Part shown: positions 18,049 through 26,042 of the stretch, piece after piece
Numbering within the stretch: the first letter of the stretch is position 1
Layout of the letters: each line of letters starts with the position of its first letter
From: Candidatus Nitrosymbiomonas proteolyticus
GTDB lineage: Bacteria; Armatimonadota; Fimbriimonadia; Fimbriimonadales; Fimbriimonadaceae
Direction: 5' to 3'
NCBI GenBank assembly: GCA_017347465.1
Contig: AP021858.1
Coordinates: 434,001-498,000, forward strand
DNA length: 64,000 nucleotides
Position numbers and translations under genes: made by a program
Notes under the pieces: generated by a model
Told to the model about the DNA's origin: nothing
Seen by the model: only the letters and a program-made list of their open reading frames with translations
Database searches by the model: none

Positions 18049-18458
18049 CCAATCCTCCTGTGAATCGTATACTGGACAACTTTGCTGAAGACGATGGGTC
18101 TGCCGTTGAACGTCGTTTCGATCAGGAGCGTTTGCTTGCCGGGGCCCGCCGGGAGTCGCTGGGATTGAAGCAGAAACGTCGCTGATACTGACCCCATGCC
18201 AGTTGCGGTAAGGATGCCTTCGGTGGCCGGTTGGATGGCGCAACCACAATCCTCACTACGCACGTTCAGCGTTCCGGGAAAGCGGTTGCGAAAATGGACT
18301 AGAATGGGGGTCGGCTCGTTTCCGCTAATTATCCCCAAGTGACTTGGCAATCCCGACATCTCCACCGGATTACGCACGAGGTCCCAAACGAAGCCGCAAG
18401 CGACTACCATCGCGCCAGCAACTATCAGAACTGTCGAGAGGCCCGGCCGCGTCGCCAT
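18045..18458 (-). CDS. DUF1573-like membrane-anchored protein, first gene of operon A
   Basis: 137 residues from the ATG at 18458 (a GTG at 18482 overlaps the promoter-like TATGAT and is less likely). One N-terminal membrane helix (VLIVAGAMVVACGFVW) and a single beta-sandwich with HFRNRFPGTLNV followed by SEDCGC, the CGC turn diagnostic of DUF1573/ASPM-SPD-2-Hydin-like domains. Such proteins are extracytoplasmic and often occur beside Cys-rich exported peptides and VKOR-type oxidoreductases. Stop overlaps the pseudopilin start. Confidence 0.7.
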   Translation of the reverse strand: MATRPGLSTVLIVAGAMVVACGFVWDLVRNPVEMSGLPSHLGIISGNEPTPILVHFRNRFPGTLNVRSEDCGCAIQPATEGILTATGMGSVSATFLLQSQRLPAGPGKQTLLIETTFNGRPIVFSKVVQYTIHRRIG

Positions 18459-18473
18459 TGTACGCACTTCAGG

Positions 18474-18479
18474 ATCATA
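18474..18479 (-). promoter_or_regulatory. Probable promoter of operon A (extended -10 TGTATGAT)
   Basis: On the minus strand TATGAT preceded by TG lies 15 nt before the ATG at 18458. It is the only good -10 upstream of the four-gene operon. Confidence 0.45.
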
Positions 18480-18667
18480 CACCAGAATTTTGCGAAATGC
18501 ACAACAATTGTTCGAATCGGATGTTGCGCGGGCTCGTCCGCAGGGTCCAGGGCCAGATAGGCCCCGCGAGGAGTCCGCCGTTCCCCACCACAGACACAGC
18601 CCCTGTCCCGCTGAAACTTTCCGCTCGAAGGTCTCGTTAGGCTAAGGTGTGGAGGGCGAAGCGCCTC

Positions 18668-19351
18668 ATGATTAAGGTCCTGATCTCGATGCTTGCCGCT
18701 TCTTCGGTCGCGTGCGCGGTGTTCTCGGCCCCAAGTCAGTCACAATCTCACTCTCCCATGAGCCAAGTCGCAACCCCCGATGGCAGGAAGTCGCTCGTCG
18801 TCGCGGGAGGCTGCTTCTGGTGCCTCGAAGTGCTGTTCGAGGACCTCAAGGGCGTGCAGTTCGTCGAGAGTTGCTACGTCGGCGGGAGTCGGGCGGGGGT
18901 TACCTACCAAGAAGTGTGTTCGGGCACGACCGGTCATGCCGAGGCGATTCGGGTGGTCTTCGATCCCAAGGTGATTGCGGCAGACGACCTGCTCCGCATC
19001 TTCTTCACGATTCACGACCCGACCACGCTGAACCGGCAAGGCCCGGACTCCGGCACCCAATACCGCTCGGCGGTCTTCTATGCCGACGAGGAGGAGAAGG
19101 CCCGGGCCGAGCGCATCAGGAAAGAGATCGCTGACGAGAATATCTGGCCGGACCCCTTGGTGACCACCGTCGAGCCGCTGGTGAACTACACCCGCGCTGA
19201 GGAGTACCACCAGGACTACTACGCCAAATACGAAAAGGCGAGCCCCGAGGAGCGCGCCAAAATGAACGCGGGCTACTGCAGCGCGATCATTCAGCCCAAA
19301 GTGCTGAAGTTCCGCCAGAAGTTCGCGCACCTTCTGAAGAAATCGGGATAG
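18668..19351 (+). CDS. msrA: Peptide methionine sulfoxide reductase A, exported
   Basis: 227 residues. It reduces Met-S-sulfoxide in proteins. The catalytic motif GCFWCLE is at 48-54 (nucleophile Cys49), [12 protein letters not shown] and [10 protein letters not shown] follow, and EEYHQDYY is near residue 180, all MsrA landmarks; the length is normal plus a leader. The N-terminus [16 protein letters not shown] looks like an export signal, possibly a lipoprotein (Cys near residue 16), so it probably protects envelope proteins. Its first ~100 codons are duplicated at 15517. It is followed 24 bp later by the tRNA-Ser gene on the other strand. Confidence 0.95.
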   Translation: MIKVLISMLAASSVACAVFSAPSQSQSHSPMSQVATPDGRKSLVVAGGCFWCLEVLFEDLKGVQFVESCYVGGSRAGVTYQEVCSGTTGHAEAIRVVFDPKVIAADDLLRIFFTIHDPTTLNRQGPDSGTQYRSAVFYADEEEKARAERIRKEIADENIWPDPLVTTVEPLVNYTRAEEYHQDYYAKYEKASPEERAKMNAGYCSAIIQPKVLKFRQKFAHLLKKSG

Positions 19352-19375
19352 CCCGCGCGGCGGCAAGGCGGAAGC

Positions 19376-19463
<88 letters not shown>

Positions 19464-19539
19464 GGAACGAGATTGTACCAACTGGCCGCCCGCGGTCCCG
19501 GATTGGGTCCTGCCGCGAAGAGATCGCCCCCGTGTGTGG

Positions 19540-19545
19540 CAGAAT
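19540..19545 (+). promoter_or_regulatory. Leaderless -10 box (CAGAAT)
   Basis: CAGAAT lies 6 nt before the ATG at 19552 with no ribosome site. Confidence 0.4.
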
Positions 19546-19551
19546 GCCTGC

Positions 19552-20226
19552 ATGCCGGAACATCGGCTTTTTAGCGAAGAAGAGGCCGCTCAGATCATTC
19601 GACGCGCAGTCGAGATCAGCGACCAAGAACTGCAAGCGACCTTCCGCCCAGGAATCACCCCCCAAGAACTCGAACGAATCGCCGCGGAGGTCGGAGTCTC
19701 GGCGTCCGCACTGGCGCAAGCCCTCCGCGAGACCGCACGGGAGGAGACCAGCGAAAAGGGACTGCTTCACCTAACGGAGGAGTTCGTTAGAGTTGTGGAC
19801 GGAGAACTGGACCCGAAGAATTTCGACTTGGTCGTCGAAGGGATCAAACCTCTGGCCAACGCGGGCCAACCGCACATGGCTCAGGTCGGGCGTACACTGA
19901 CGATGTCGGCATGGGTCGGCGCGGGGCAGGCCCGGATCGAGGTCACTTCGCGGAAAGGCCGTACCAAGCTCAAGGTCAAGTCGAACGCTCTCTTCCAGGC
20001 TTTGATGACGCTCCACCCTGCGTTCATTACGTCCGTGATCCTGATCGGCGCGCTTTCTGAGCAGGGCCTGGGCTGGCTTGCCGCGGGTCTAGCCGCCGGC
20101 GTCCTCACCCTCGGCGGCCTCTGCTTCAACCTGCTGACCAAGTTCTCGCACCGGAGGGCCAGAGCGCTCGCCGACGAACTCAGGGACCGGATCGCCGAGG
20201 CGATCGAGACTGCTCCGCAAGAATGA
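19552..20226 (+). CDS. Two-TM membrane protein of unknown function
   Basis: 224 residues. Start chosen at [21 protein letters not shown] because of the -10 box placed just upstream. Residues 1-75 form an amphipathic helical region (LTPQEL-like [20 protein letters not shown], resembling a bacterial SHOCT/HTH-like repeat), 80-145 a beta-rich part, and ~155-200 two membrane helices ([11 protein letters not shown] and [17 protein letters not shown]) with a basic amphipathic tail. Similar N-terminal modules occur in uncharacterised proteins of Acidobacteria and Armatimonadota. Ends 23 bp from the convergent SRPBCC gene. Confidence 0.75.
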   Translation: MPEHRLFSEEEAAQIIRRAVEISDQELQATFRPGITPQELERIAAEVGVSASALAQALRETAREETSEKGLLHLTEEFVRVVDGELDPKNFDLVVEGIKPLANAGQPHMAQVGRTLTMSAWVGAGQARIEVTSRKGRTKLKVKSNALFQALMTLHPAFITSVILIGALSEQGLGWLAAGLAAGVLTLGGLCFNLLTKFSHRRARALADELRDRIAEAIETAPQE

Positions 20227-20249
20227 CTCCCGCCTGGGCTGGCTTGGGC

Positions 20250-20894
20250 TCACCCTTCAACCGGAACGCCTTGGCCCGTTTCGAGGTACTCGCGCAACGA
20301 ATCGAGGCGCCTCGACCACTGATCCCGAAGCTCGGAGGCCTCCTCTTCCAGGGCGATCTTTCGATGCTGGAGCGTCGCCACGCATCGGCCGTCGCCCTTG
20401 GGGGTCAACGAGAACTCGACCACAGACCCCGGCGTGAGTGCGGCCTGTTCCCATTTGAGAATGAAGTTCTTAAGCGGGTTCAGGGTGGTCAGAACTCCGC
20501 TGCCTGAGTTCGGACTTCCCCATGCGCCCCCTTTTCGGAAGTCGATCGCGGCGTCGTTGGCGTACCAGCGCACAAGGTCGGACTCTTGCGCAAGCGTGCT
20601 CCATGCCTTTTCCAGCGGCGAGTTAAGGGTCCTGGAAACGCTGATCTGAAACCCGTCCGGCATCTGGTTGCGGACCCTGCGTCCCCGAGCCTTCTCATAC
20701 TCGCCGGTGATCATTTGCGACCACCAGAGCGACACGCCTTGTTCGCTCCGAAGCCACCTCGCGATCGCTGGGTGTTCGATCGACTCGGCCCCCGCGGCGT
20801 CGAGTACGTCGAACCACTGATCCCAGGTCTTCCCGGTCCTTGCCCTAACGGCGGAATCGGAAAACGAGCGTTCGGTTGAAGAGAGGCCAGCCAT
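20250..20894 (-). CDS. DUF4287 plus SRPBCC (AHSA1-type) fusion
   Basis: 214 residues. Residues ~1-75 contain KTWDQWFDVLDAAGAESIEHPAIARWL and SLWWSQMITGEYEKARG, the DUF4287 pattern. Residues ~80-210 are an AHSA1/SRPBCC lipid-binding fold (SVSRTLNSPLEKAWSTL, DFRKGGAWG, LTTLNPLKNFILKWE). Such proteins bind small hydrophobic ligands; the substrate is unknown. The ATG at 20894 has TACAAT 6 nt upstream, favouring it over a longer start. Confidence 0.85.
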   Translation of the reverse strand: MAGLSSTERSFSDSAVRARTGKTWDQWFDVLDAAGAESIEHPAIARWLRSEQGVSLWWSQMITGEYEKARGRRVRNQMPDGFQISVSRTLNSPLEKAWSTLAQESDLVRWYANDAAIDFRKGGAWGSPNSGSGVLTTLNPLKNFILKWEQAALTPGSVVEFSLTPKGDGRCVATLQHRKIALEEEASELRDQWSRRLDSLREYLETGQGVPVEG

Positions 20895-20900
20895 TACAGA

Positions 20901-20906
20901 ATTGTA
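20901..20906 (-). promoter_or_regulatory. Leaderless -10 box (TACAAT, extended TG)
   Basis: On the minus strand TGTACAAT lies 6 nt before the ATG at 20894; an extended -10 with no ribosome site after it. Confidence 0.6.
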
Positions 20907-21111
20907 CAGGATGACTTGCCGTTTTGTGGCTCGAAACTCCGCGGGGACGGAGTGTGCAGAGCCTGGCAAAATTGCCTGTTTGCATGGGATGGGAAGGTTC
21001 TTCGTCACAACAAGGGCCGTTTCGGACAATCCCTATATGAGGCTTCTCATTAGAAAGGCGAGACTTCTTGGTTAGGCGCTCTTAGCGCCGCATAAAGTCC
21101 GAAAGGGGACG

Positions 21112-21161
21112 AAATCAGGAGTGGCAACGGGGTCGGGATACATTCCGGCCCCTCCTGATTT
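21112..21161 (+). promoter_or_regulatory. Long hairpin upstream of sugar ABC operon
   Basis: A 10-bp perfect stem AAATCAGGAG (21112-21121) / CTCCTGATTT (21152-21161), with an inner partly paired GGGGTCGG/CCGGCCCC segment, followed by TTTTAGG. A smaller stem GGCGCT/AGCGCC sits at 21076-21090. The hairpin could be a terminator or a leader attenuator for the operon starting at 21228. Otherwise the 333-bp stretch 20895-21227 holds no gene. Confidence 0.5.
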
Positions 21162-21227
21162 TAGGACCCCTTCTTTTGGCATTTTTCTCCTCTCAGACGC
21201 CATTCGGAGGTAGAAACGGCTGAGGCA

Positions 21228-22541
21228 ATGAAGTCTTTCCTCCGCGCTCTGGGCATCGCTGCCGCAGTCGCCTTCTTTCCGGCGGCTTTTTCTGGTTGCG
21301 ACGCGCCTGATCGGAGCGGAGTCGTGCTGCGCCTGACGAATTGGGGCGGGGCCGGAGAGGACAACGACTACGACCGACTCGTCAAGGACCTTTATCGCAG
21401 GTTCGAGCGCGACCATCCCGGCGTTCGATTGAAGATCGAGAACATTCCGGGGGAATACGTCCCCAAAATGCTCCTCAACTTCGTCGCCGGTACACAGCCG
21501 GAAGTGATGGTTCTCGACGCGAGCAGTGCGGCGGTTTTCGTCAACAACGGACTTCTCACCGACCTCCGTCCGTTCGTCGAGTCAGACCCTGAGTTCGATC
21601 TCGGCGATTTCTACCCCAACGTGGTCGATATCGCGCGTCGCGGCGACAAGCTCTATGCGATCCCCATCGACTTCACGCCGATGGTCGTTTATTACAACAA
21701 GGACCTCTTTGACAAGGCGGGCGTCCCCTACCCCGATCCCAACTGGACTTTCGCGGAATTCTTCGAGATCGCCCAGAAGCTCACGATTCCCGCCAAGGAC
21801 CCCGGATTGCCTCCCGTTCAGTACGGCTTCGTCTTCACCAACTGGATGCCTGCGTGGGTGATGTGGCTTTGGAACAACGGGGGCGACGTCCTTTCGCCGG
21901 ACGGGAGCAAGGCCACGGGCTATCTGGACAGCGACCCCAACGTAGAGACTCTCACGTTCTTGCGGGACCTCGTGAAAAGGCACAAGGTCGCCCCGTCCCT
22001 CTCGGAGATGCAAGCGATGGGCGCGGACCCGTTCGTCCACGGCAAGGCGGCGATGGTCGTCATGGGGCACTGGGCGTTGACCGGATACAAGAACGCGCCC
22101 AAGGACGGCTCGGGGAAACCTCTGATCGACTGGGAGCGGCTCGGAGTGGCGCATCTGCCCCACAACACCCCCGAGCCTCACACGGTTTTCTACGAAGCGG
22201 GGCTAGCCATACCCAAGGATTGCAACCACCCCGAAGAGGCTTGGGAGTTCATTCGCTACTGGACGAGCGCGGAGGTTCAGAGGGTTTACAACTCGAGCGG
22301 GATCGCCGTGAGCGCGCGCAAGGATATCAGCCGTGAGCGCGCTGCCGACCCCATCGAAGCCCAATTCTTGCCCATCGTCCCTTCGGCAAGGCCTCCGTAC
22401 GGTTCTCGGGTCGAAAGCTATGAGATCGTCGAAAACGTGGGCCGGTCGATGATCGATTCGATTCTCAACAACGACGTCCCGGTGCGAGAGGCGTTGCGCC
22501 GAGCCGCCTCCCGGATCGATAGGGAGTTCGCCAAGCGATGA
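21228..22541 (+). CDS. Sugar ABC transporter substrate-binding lipoprotein
   Basis: 437 residues; family 1 extracellular solute-binding protein. Signal peptide with lipobox ending FSGC (Cys near 25). Then LRLTNWGG (typical beta1), the KMLLNFVAGTQPEVMVLD region, LYAIPIDFTPMVVYYNKDLFDKAGVPYP (hallmark of the UgpB/MalE class) and the C-terminal hinge with AWEFIRYWTSAEVQ. It captures an oligosaccharide or glycoside in the periplasm. The operon continues with two permeases, each overlapping by ATGA. No ATPase is in the window, so a shared MsmK-type ATPase elsewhere is expected. Confidence 0.93.
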   Translation: MKSFLRALGIAAAVAFFPAAFSGCDAPDRSGVVLRLTNWGGAGEDNDYDRLVKDLYRRFERDHPGVRLKIENIPGEYVPKMLLNFVAGTQPEVMVLDASSAAVFVNNGLLTDLRPFVESDPEFDLGDFYPNVVDIARRGDKLYAIPIDFTPMVVYYNKDLFDKAGVPYPDPNWTFAEFFEIAQKLTIPAKDPGLPPVQYGFVFTNWMPAWVMWLWNNGGDVLSPDGSKATGYLDSDPNVETLTFLRDLVKRHKVAPSLSEMQAMGADPFVHGKAAMVVMGHWALTGYKNAPKDGSGKPLIDWERLGVAHLPHNTPEPHTVFYEAGLAIPKDCNHPEEAWEFIRYWTSAEVQRVYNSSGIAVSARKDISRERAADPIEAQFLPIVPSARPPYGSRVESYEIVENVGRSMIDSILNNDVPVREALRRAASRIDREFAKR

Positions 22542-23428
22542 GCCTGCTGCGAAGGAGGGAGAGCCGGCTGGGCTGGTTGTTCGTTGCGCCCGCGACCCTC
22601 CACCTCGTCGTTTTCGCCCTGTTTCCGATGGGATTCGCCCTTTACATCAGTTTGTTCAAGTGGCGGCTGTTCAAGGATTCCCCCGAGTTCGTCTTCCTTC
22701 AGAACTACGTCTGGTCGTTCACCGAGGGCCCCTTTTGGAACGCCCTATGGAACTCATTCCGGTACACGGCGGTCTCGGTTCCTGCGGGAATGGCGGTGGC
22801 GCTGGGAGTGGCGCTTCTCGTCAACCAGAAGCTCCGGGGGGTTACGATCTTTCGCACGCTTTACTACATCCCCGCGATCTCTTCGGGAGTCGCGGTGTCG
22901 ATGCTTTGGATCTACGTTTTTCTGCCCGAAACGGGGATGCTCAACCTCCTTTTGCGGATGATCGGGGTCAGCAGCATCGCCTTTCTTCAGGACTCCACGT
23001 GGGCGATGTGGGCGCTGGCGTTCATGTCGATCTGGACCGGACTCGGCCCCAAAATGGTGCTGTATCTCGCGGGCCTCGTGGGAATCCCCCAATCGCTCTA
23101 CGAAGCAGCGGAACTCGATGGGGCCGGCAAGCTGAGGAGCTTTTGGAGCGTGACGCTCCCGATGCTCGCCCCGACCACCATCTTCGTCCTCATCACCTCG
23201 ACCATCGGCGCGATGCAGGTGTTCACCCCCGTGTACATGATGACCAAGGGAGGTCCGGAGAACTCCACCGACGTGGTCGGCTACCACATCTATACGGAGG
23301 CTTGGGTCAACTTCAACACGGGTCTCGCATCGGCCAAGTCGTTCGTTCTGCTGGTCATCATCGGCGGCATCTCGCTTCTCCAATTCCGATTGATGAGGCG
23401 GCAACTTGAGGGCTATTCGGCGTCATGA
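22538..23428 (+). CDS. Sugar ABC transporter permease (MalF/UgpA type)
   Basis: 296 residues, six membrane segments. The EAA motif is EAAELDGAGKLRSFWSVTLPM near residue 190, the ATPase-coupling loop. N-terminal segment GWLFVAPATLHLVVFALFPM is typical. It forms the inner-membrane channel with the next gene. Start and stop overlap the neighbours by 4 bp. Confidence 0.93.
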   Translation: MSLLRRRESRLGWLFVAPATLHLVVFALFPMGFALYISLFKWRLFKDSPEFVFLQNYVWSFTEGPFWNALWNSFRYTAVSVPAGMAVALGVALLVNQKLRGVTIFRTLYYIPAISSGVAVSMLWIYVFLPETGMLNLLLRMIGVSSIAFLQDSTWAMWALAFMSIWTGLGPKMVLYLAGLVGIPQSLYEAAELDGAGKLRSFWSVTLPMLAPTTIFVLITSTIGAMQVFTPVYMMTKGGPENSTDVVGYHIYTEAWVNFNTGLASAKSFVLLVIIGGISLLQFRLMRRQLEGYSAS

Positions 23429-24249
23429 AGGCCTTTAGGACCCTTGCCTCGTACTTGTTGATGCTCGCGTTGGCGGCGTTTCTGATGGCGCCGTTCGTTT
23501 GGATGGTATTGGTCTCGCTTCATCCGAGAAAATCCGAGATTCCGAGCATCGAACACCTCATCCCTCACCAGCCCCAATGGTCGAATTACGACTTCGTGCT
23601 CCGTCACGAGACCCTTCCTGTGGCGCGGTTCTTCGTGAATTCGGCCTTCACCGCGGTGAGCGTCGTGGTCCTCCAACTCCTGATCACCTCGCTGGCGGCC
23701 TATGGATTCGCTCGCTTGAGGTTCAAGGGCAGGGGCTGGGTTTTCGGGCTGTTTTTGGGTTCGATGATGTTCGCCGGACCCGTGACGCAGATTCCCGTGT
23801 ACTTGCTCCTCCGCGACCTGCAATGGCTCGACACTTTCATGGCCCTGATCGTGCCCGGAGTGAGTTCGGCGTTTTCGGTGTACCTGCTGAGGCAGTTCTT
23901 CCTCCAAATCCCCTTAGAACTCGAGGAAGCAGCGCGCATCGACGGAGCGGGCGACCTTCGAATCTACTGGAAGATCGCCCTTCCGCTCAGCAGGGCTGCC
24001 CTTGCTACTGCGGGAGCGTTCACCTTCATTGGCGTTTGGACGGACTTCTTCAACCCGTTGATCTTCACCAACACGACCGAGATGCGCACCCTCGAGGTCG
24101 GGCTCTCCATCTTCAAGAACAGCTATGGCGGCACGAACTGGCCGCTGCAGATGACGGCGGCCGTTATCGTGATGCTGCCCCTCTTGATGGTGTTCCTCTT
24201 CACGCAACGGTACTTCGTGAAGGGCATCACGCTGGGAAGCATCAAGTAG
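23425..24249 (+). CDS. Sugar ABC transporter permease (MalG/UgpE type)
   Basis: 274 residues with six membrane helices. EAA loop: EEAARIDGAGDLRIYWKIALP near residue 170; C-terminal FLFTQRYFVKGITLGSIK matches the MalG class ending. Pairs with the upstream permease. Ends 8 bp before the convergent ferritin gene. Confidence 0.94.
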   Translation: MKAFRTLASYLLMLALAAFLMAPFVWMVLVSLHPRKSEIPSIEHLIPHQPQWSNYDFVLRHETLPVARFFVNSAFTAVSVVVLQLLITSLAAYGFARLRFKGRGWVFGLFLGSMMFAGPVTQIPVYLLLRDLQWLDTFMALIVPGVSSAFSVYLLRQFFLQIPLELEEAARIDGAGDLRIYWKIALPLSRAALATAGAFTFIGVWTDFFNPLIFTNTTEMRTLEVGLSIFKNSYGGTNWPLQMTAAVIVMLPLLMVFLFTQRYFVKGITLGSIK

Positions 24250-24257
24250 CTGCCGCG

Positions 24258-24734
24258 TCAGGCGAACTTCTCGAGCAGCGATTCCGCTTGGAATAGGTTG
24301 ATTCCGCTGTTGATGAGATCGATGAGCGCCTGCATCTTGGCCTCCTCTTCGACCTGCTCCTCGATGAACCACTGCAAGAACTGGAAGGTCGTGTAATCGT
24401 CCTCTTCGAGGGAAACGCTCGATAGAGTGCGAAACTGCCCGGAAACCTTGCGTTCGCTGTCGAGCGCGGCTTGGGTGGCTTCGAGAGCTGAACTGAACCG
24501 CGTGGTCGCAGCACCGATGGCGGGCAGATCGAAGGGCACTTCGTTGTCGACGAGGAAGGCGATGATCTTCTCTGCGTGCTCCCGCTCTTCGGCGGCTTGG
24601 TCCATGAAGAGCTTGGCCCACCCCATCAGACTCTGCCTCGCGAAGTAGAGCGCGATCCCTCTATAGTTGTGGCTCGCAGCCAGTTCGCTGCCAATTTGCT
24701 CGGTCAAGAGTTCGGCTGACTTTTCCGTAATCAT
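24258..24734 (-). CDS. Ferritin (non-haem)
   Basis: 158 residues, a four-helix bundle iron-storage protein. Ferroxidase-centre ligands are visible: E near 17 (EQIGSELAASHNYRG), EEREHAEK at ~49-56 with the ExxH pair, and FIEEQVEEEAKM at ~123-134. It oxidises and stores Fe(II) as a 24-mer. On the minus strand the leader has TACACT (24755-24760) and a palindrome CCCC-N5-GGGG (24742-24754) at the expected transcription start, which could be an operator; ribosome site GAGGGG precedes the ATG. Confidence 0.93.
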   Translation of the reverse strand: MITEKSAELLTEQIGSELAASHNYRGIALYFARQSLMGWAKLFMDQAAEEREHAEKIIAFLVDNEVPFDLPAIGAATTRFSSALEATQAALDSERKVSGQFRTLSSVSLEEDDYTTFQFLQWFIEEQVEEEAKMQALIDLINSGINLFQAESLLEKFA

Positions 24735-24770
24735 TGCATCACCCCTCAGCGGGGAGTGTACCAGCGGCGG

Positions 24771-25358
24771 CTACTCCTTGGAAATCGTAACGGATGCCAT
24801 TACGCGCTTGGCGGTTTGCTCTTGGGAAGCGCTTGCGGTGCGATACATCGCCGACGCTTGCCAGAGTCGCTGCCCGTCCCCGACGATCACCGCGATGTAG
24901 CTCACCGGAGAGGCGCGGAACTGGTACGTCGCCTCGATCCGGAGCGCTTCGAGAGCGCTCACCTTGGTTCGCTCGGTCTTGTACTTCAACTCCGTCACGC
25001 CCGAAGTTCCTCGCAGGTTCGAGATCGCTCCGTCAGACGCGCGCTGCAAGTCGACCTCCGCGCCGGCCGCGTATGTAACGAACGTGAACCGGAAAAGGAC
25101 CTCGTCCACAACGGCCTTGTACGATTGAACTTGGCTGATTTGACGCATCGTTGCGGAGTTCAATTCGAGTCGGATCTTCTCTGGAGCGACGGGCAATTCG
25201 ACGCTCATCTGCAACTCTTCGAGGCTCTTCCGCTTCCAGGCCAAGGTCCCCGAAGTCTGCGCCTGAGTCAAGAGCTTGGGCGTCGCCTCAAGACTCGCTG
25301 GACCCGACCTCGGGCCCGCGAACGAGACCGCACACAACAGCGAGAGCAACACGTCCAT
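24771..25358 (-). CDS. Secreted protein of unknown function
   Basis: 195 residues with a signal peptide (MDVLLSLLCAVSFA, cleavage near residue 15). The mature part is a beta-rich domain with two halves (MSVELPVAPEKIRLELN; SALEALRIEATYQFRASPVSYIAVIVGDGQRLWQ) similar to small secreted domains that sense or bind lipoproteins, but I do not recognise a family. The start at 25358 gives the signal peptide; an upstream in-frame ATG adds a charged segment before it. Lies between ferritin and an HD protein, all on the minus strand. Confidence 0.7.
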   Translation of the reverse strand: MDVLLSLLCAVSFAGPRSGPASLEATPKLLTQAQTSGTLAWKRKSLEELQMSVELPVAPEKIRLELNSATMRQISQVQSYKAVVDEVLFRFTFVTYAAGAEVDLQRASDGAISNLRGTSGVTELKYKTERTKVSALEALRIEATYQFRASPVSYIAVIVGDGQRLWQASAMYRTASASQEQTAKRVMASVTISKE

Positions 25359-25409
25359 CTTCGTTCTATCTCCGGGATGACTTCTATCTGACCGACGCTT
25401 CAAACGGCT

Positions 25410-25991
25410 TCACGATTCGCTCGTGGCGGCGATCGTCCCTTTCAGGCCCAGCGATTCCGCCTCAGCGCGCAGGAATTCGATGAGGTTCTGAATGTGTTCT
25501 TCGAGCGGGAGGCCGATTTCGTCCGCGCCTTGGAACACCTCTTCGCGGTGAACCCCAGCGGCGAAGAACTTGTCTCTGAGTTTCTTCAGCACGCTTTTCA
25601 CTTCCACTTCGAGGATGCTCTTGGAGGGCCGGACGTAGGTGACAGCCGTGAGGAACCCGCTCAGCTCGTCGCAAGCGAACAAGTGCTTTTCCAGCGCTGA
25701 TAGCCGAGGGATTCCGAGCCTGTCGTTGTGCGAGCCAATCGCTCGAATCACCTCTTCGGGCCAACCTGCCGACTCCATCAGCCTCATTCCCCAAGCTGGG
25801 TGCTCGTCAGGATGAGCCTCGTAGTCGAAGTCATGAAGCAGCCCGACGATCCACCACAGGTCGCGGTCCTGGCCTAGCTTGGAGGCGTAGCCTTCCAAAC
25901 AGACCGCCACGCCCAAGCAATGCCGTCGCAACGATTCCGACTTCGTATGTTCGCACAGAAGGCTCCAAGCATCCTCTCTCGAATACTGCAT
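25410..25991 (-). CDS. HD-domain phosphohydrolase-like protein
   Basis: 193 residues. HD signature: [15 protein letters not shown] supplies the first His, [12 protein letters not shown] the HD pair (~residues 48-58), and IGSHNDR a later His; this is the metal-dependent HD fold used for nucleotide or phosphate-ester hydrolysis. Similar short proteins are annotated HDIG/HD hydrolases. TAGAAT lies 8 nt before the ATG, and the divergent esterase gene begins 52 bp away. Confidence 0.88.
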   Translation of the reverse strand: MQYSREDAWSLLCEHTKSESLRRHCLGVAVCLEGYASKLGQDRDLWWIVGLLHDFDYEAHPDEHPAWGMRLMESAGWPEEVIRAIGSHNDRLGIPRLSALEKHLFACDELSGFLTAVTYVRPSKSILEVEVKSVLKKLRDKFFAAGVHREEVFQGADEIGLPLEEHIQNLIEFLRAEAESLGLKGTIAATSES

Positions 25992-25999
25992 CGAGTAGC

Positions 26000-26005
26000 A
26001 TTCTA
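26000..26005 (-). promoter_or_regulatory. Leaderless -10 box (TAGAAT) for the HD gene
   Basis: On the minus strand TAGAAT lies 8 nt before the ATG at 25991. Confidence 0.5.
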
Positions 26006-26042
26006 CCGGCGCTCGACGACCTCGCCAAGAAAAGGAACTGCC

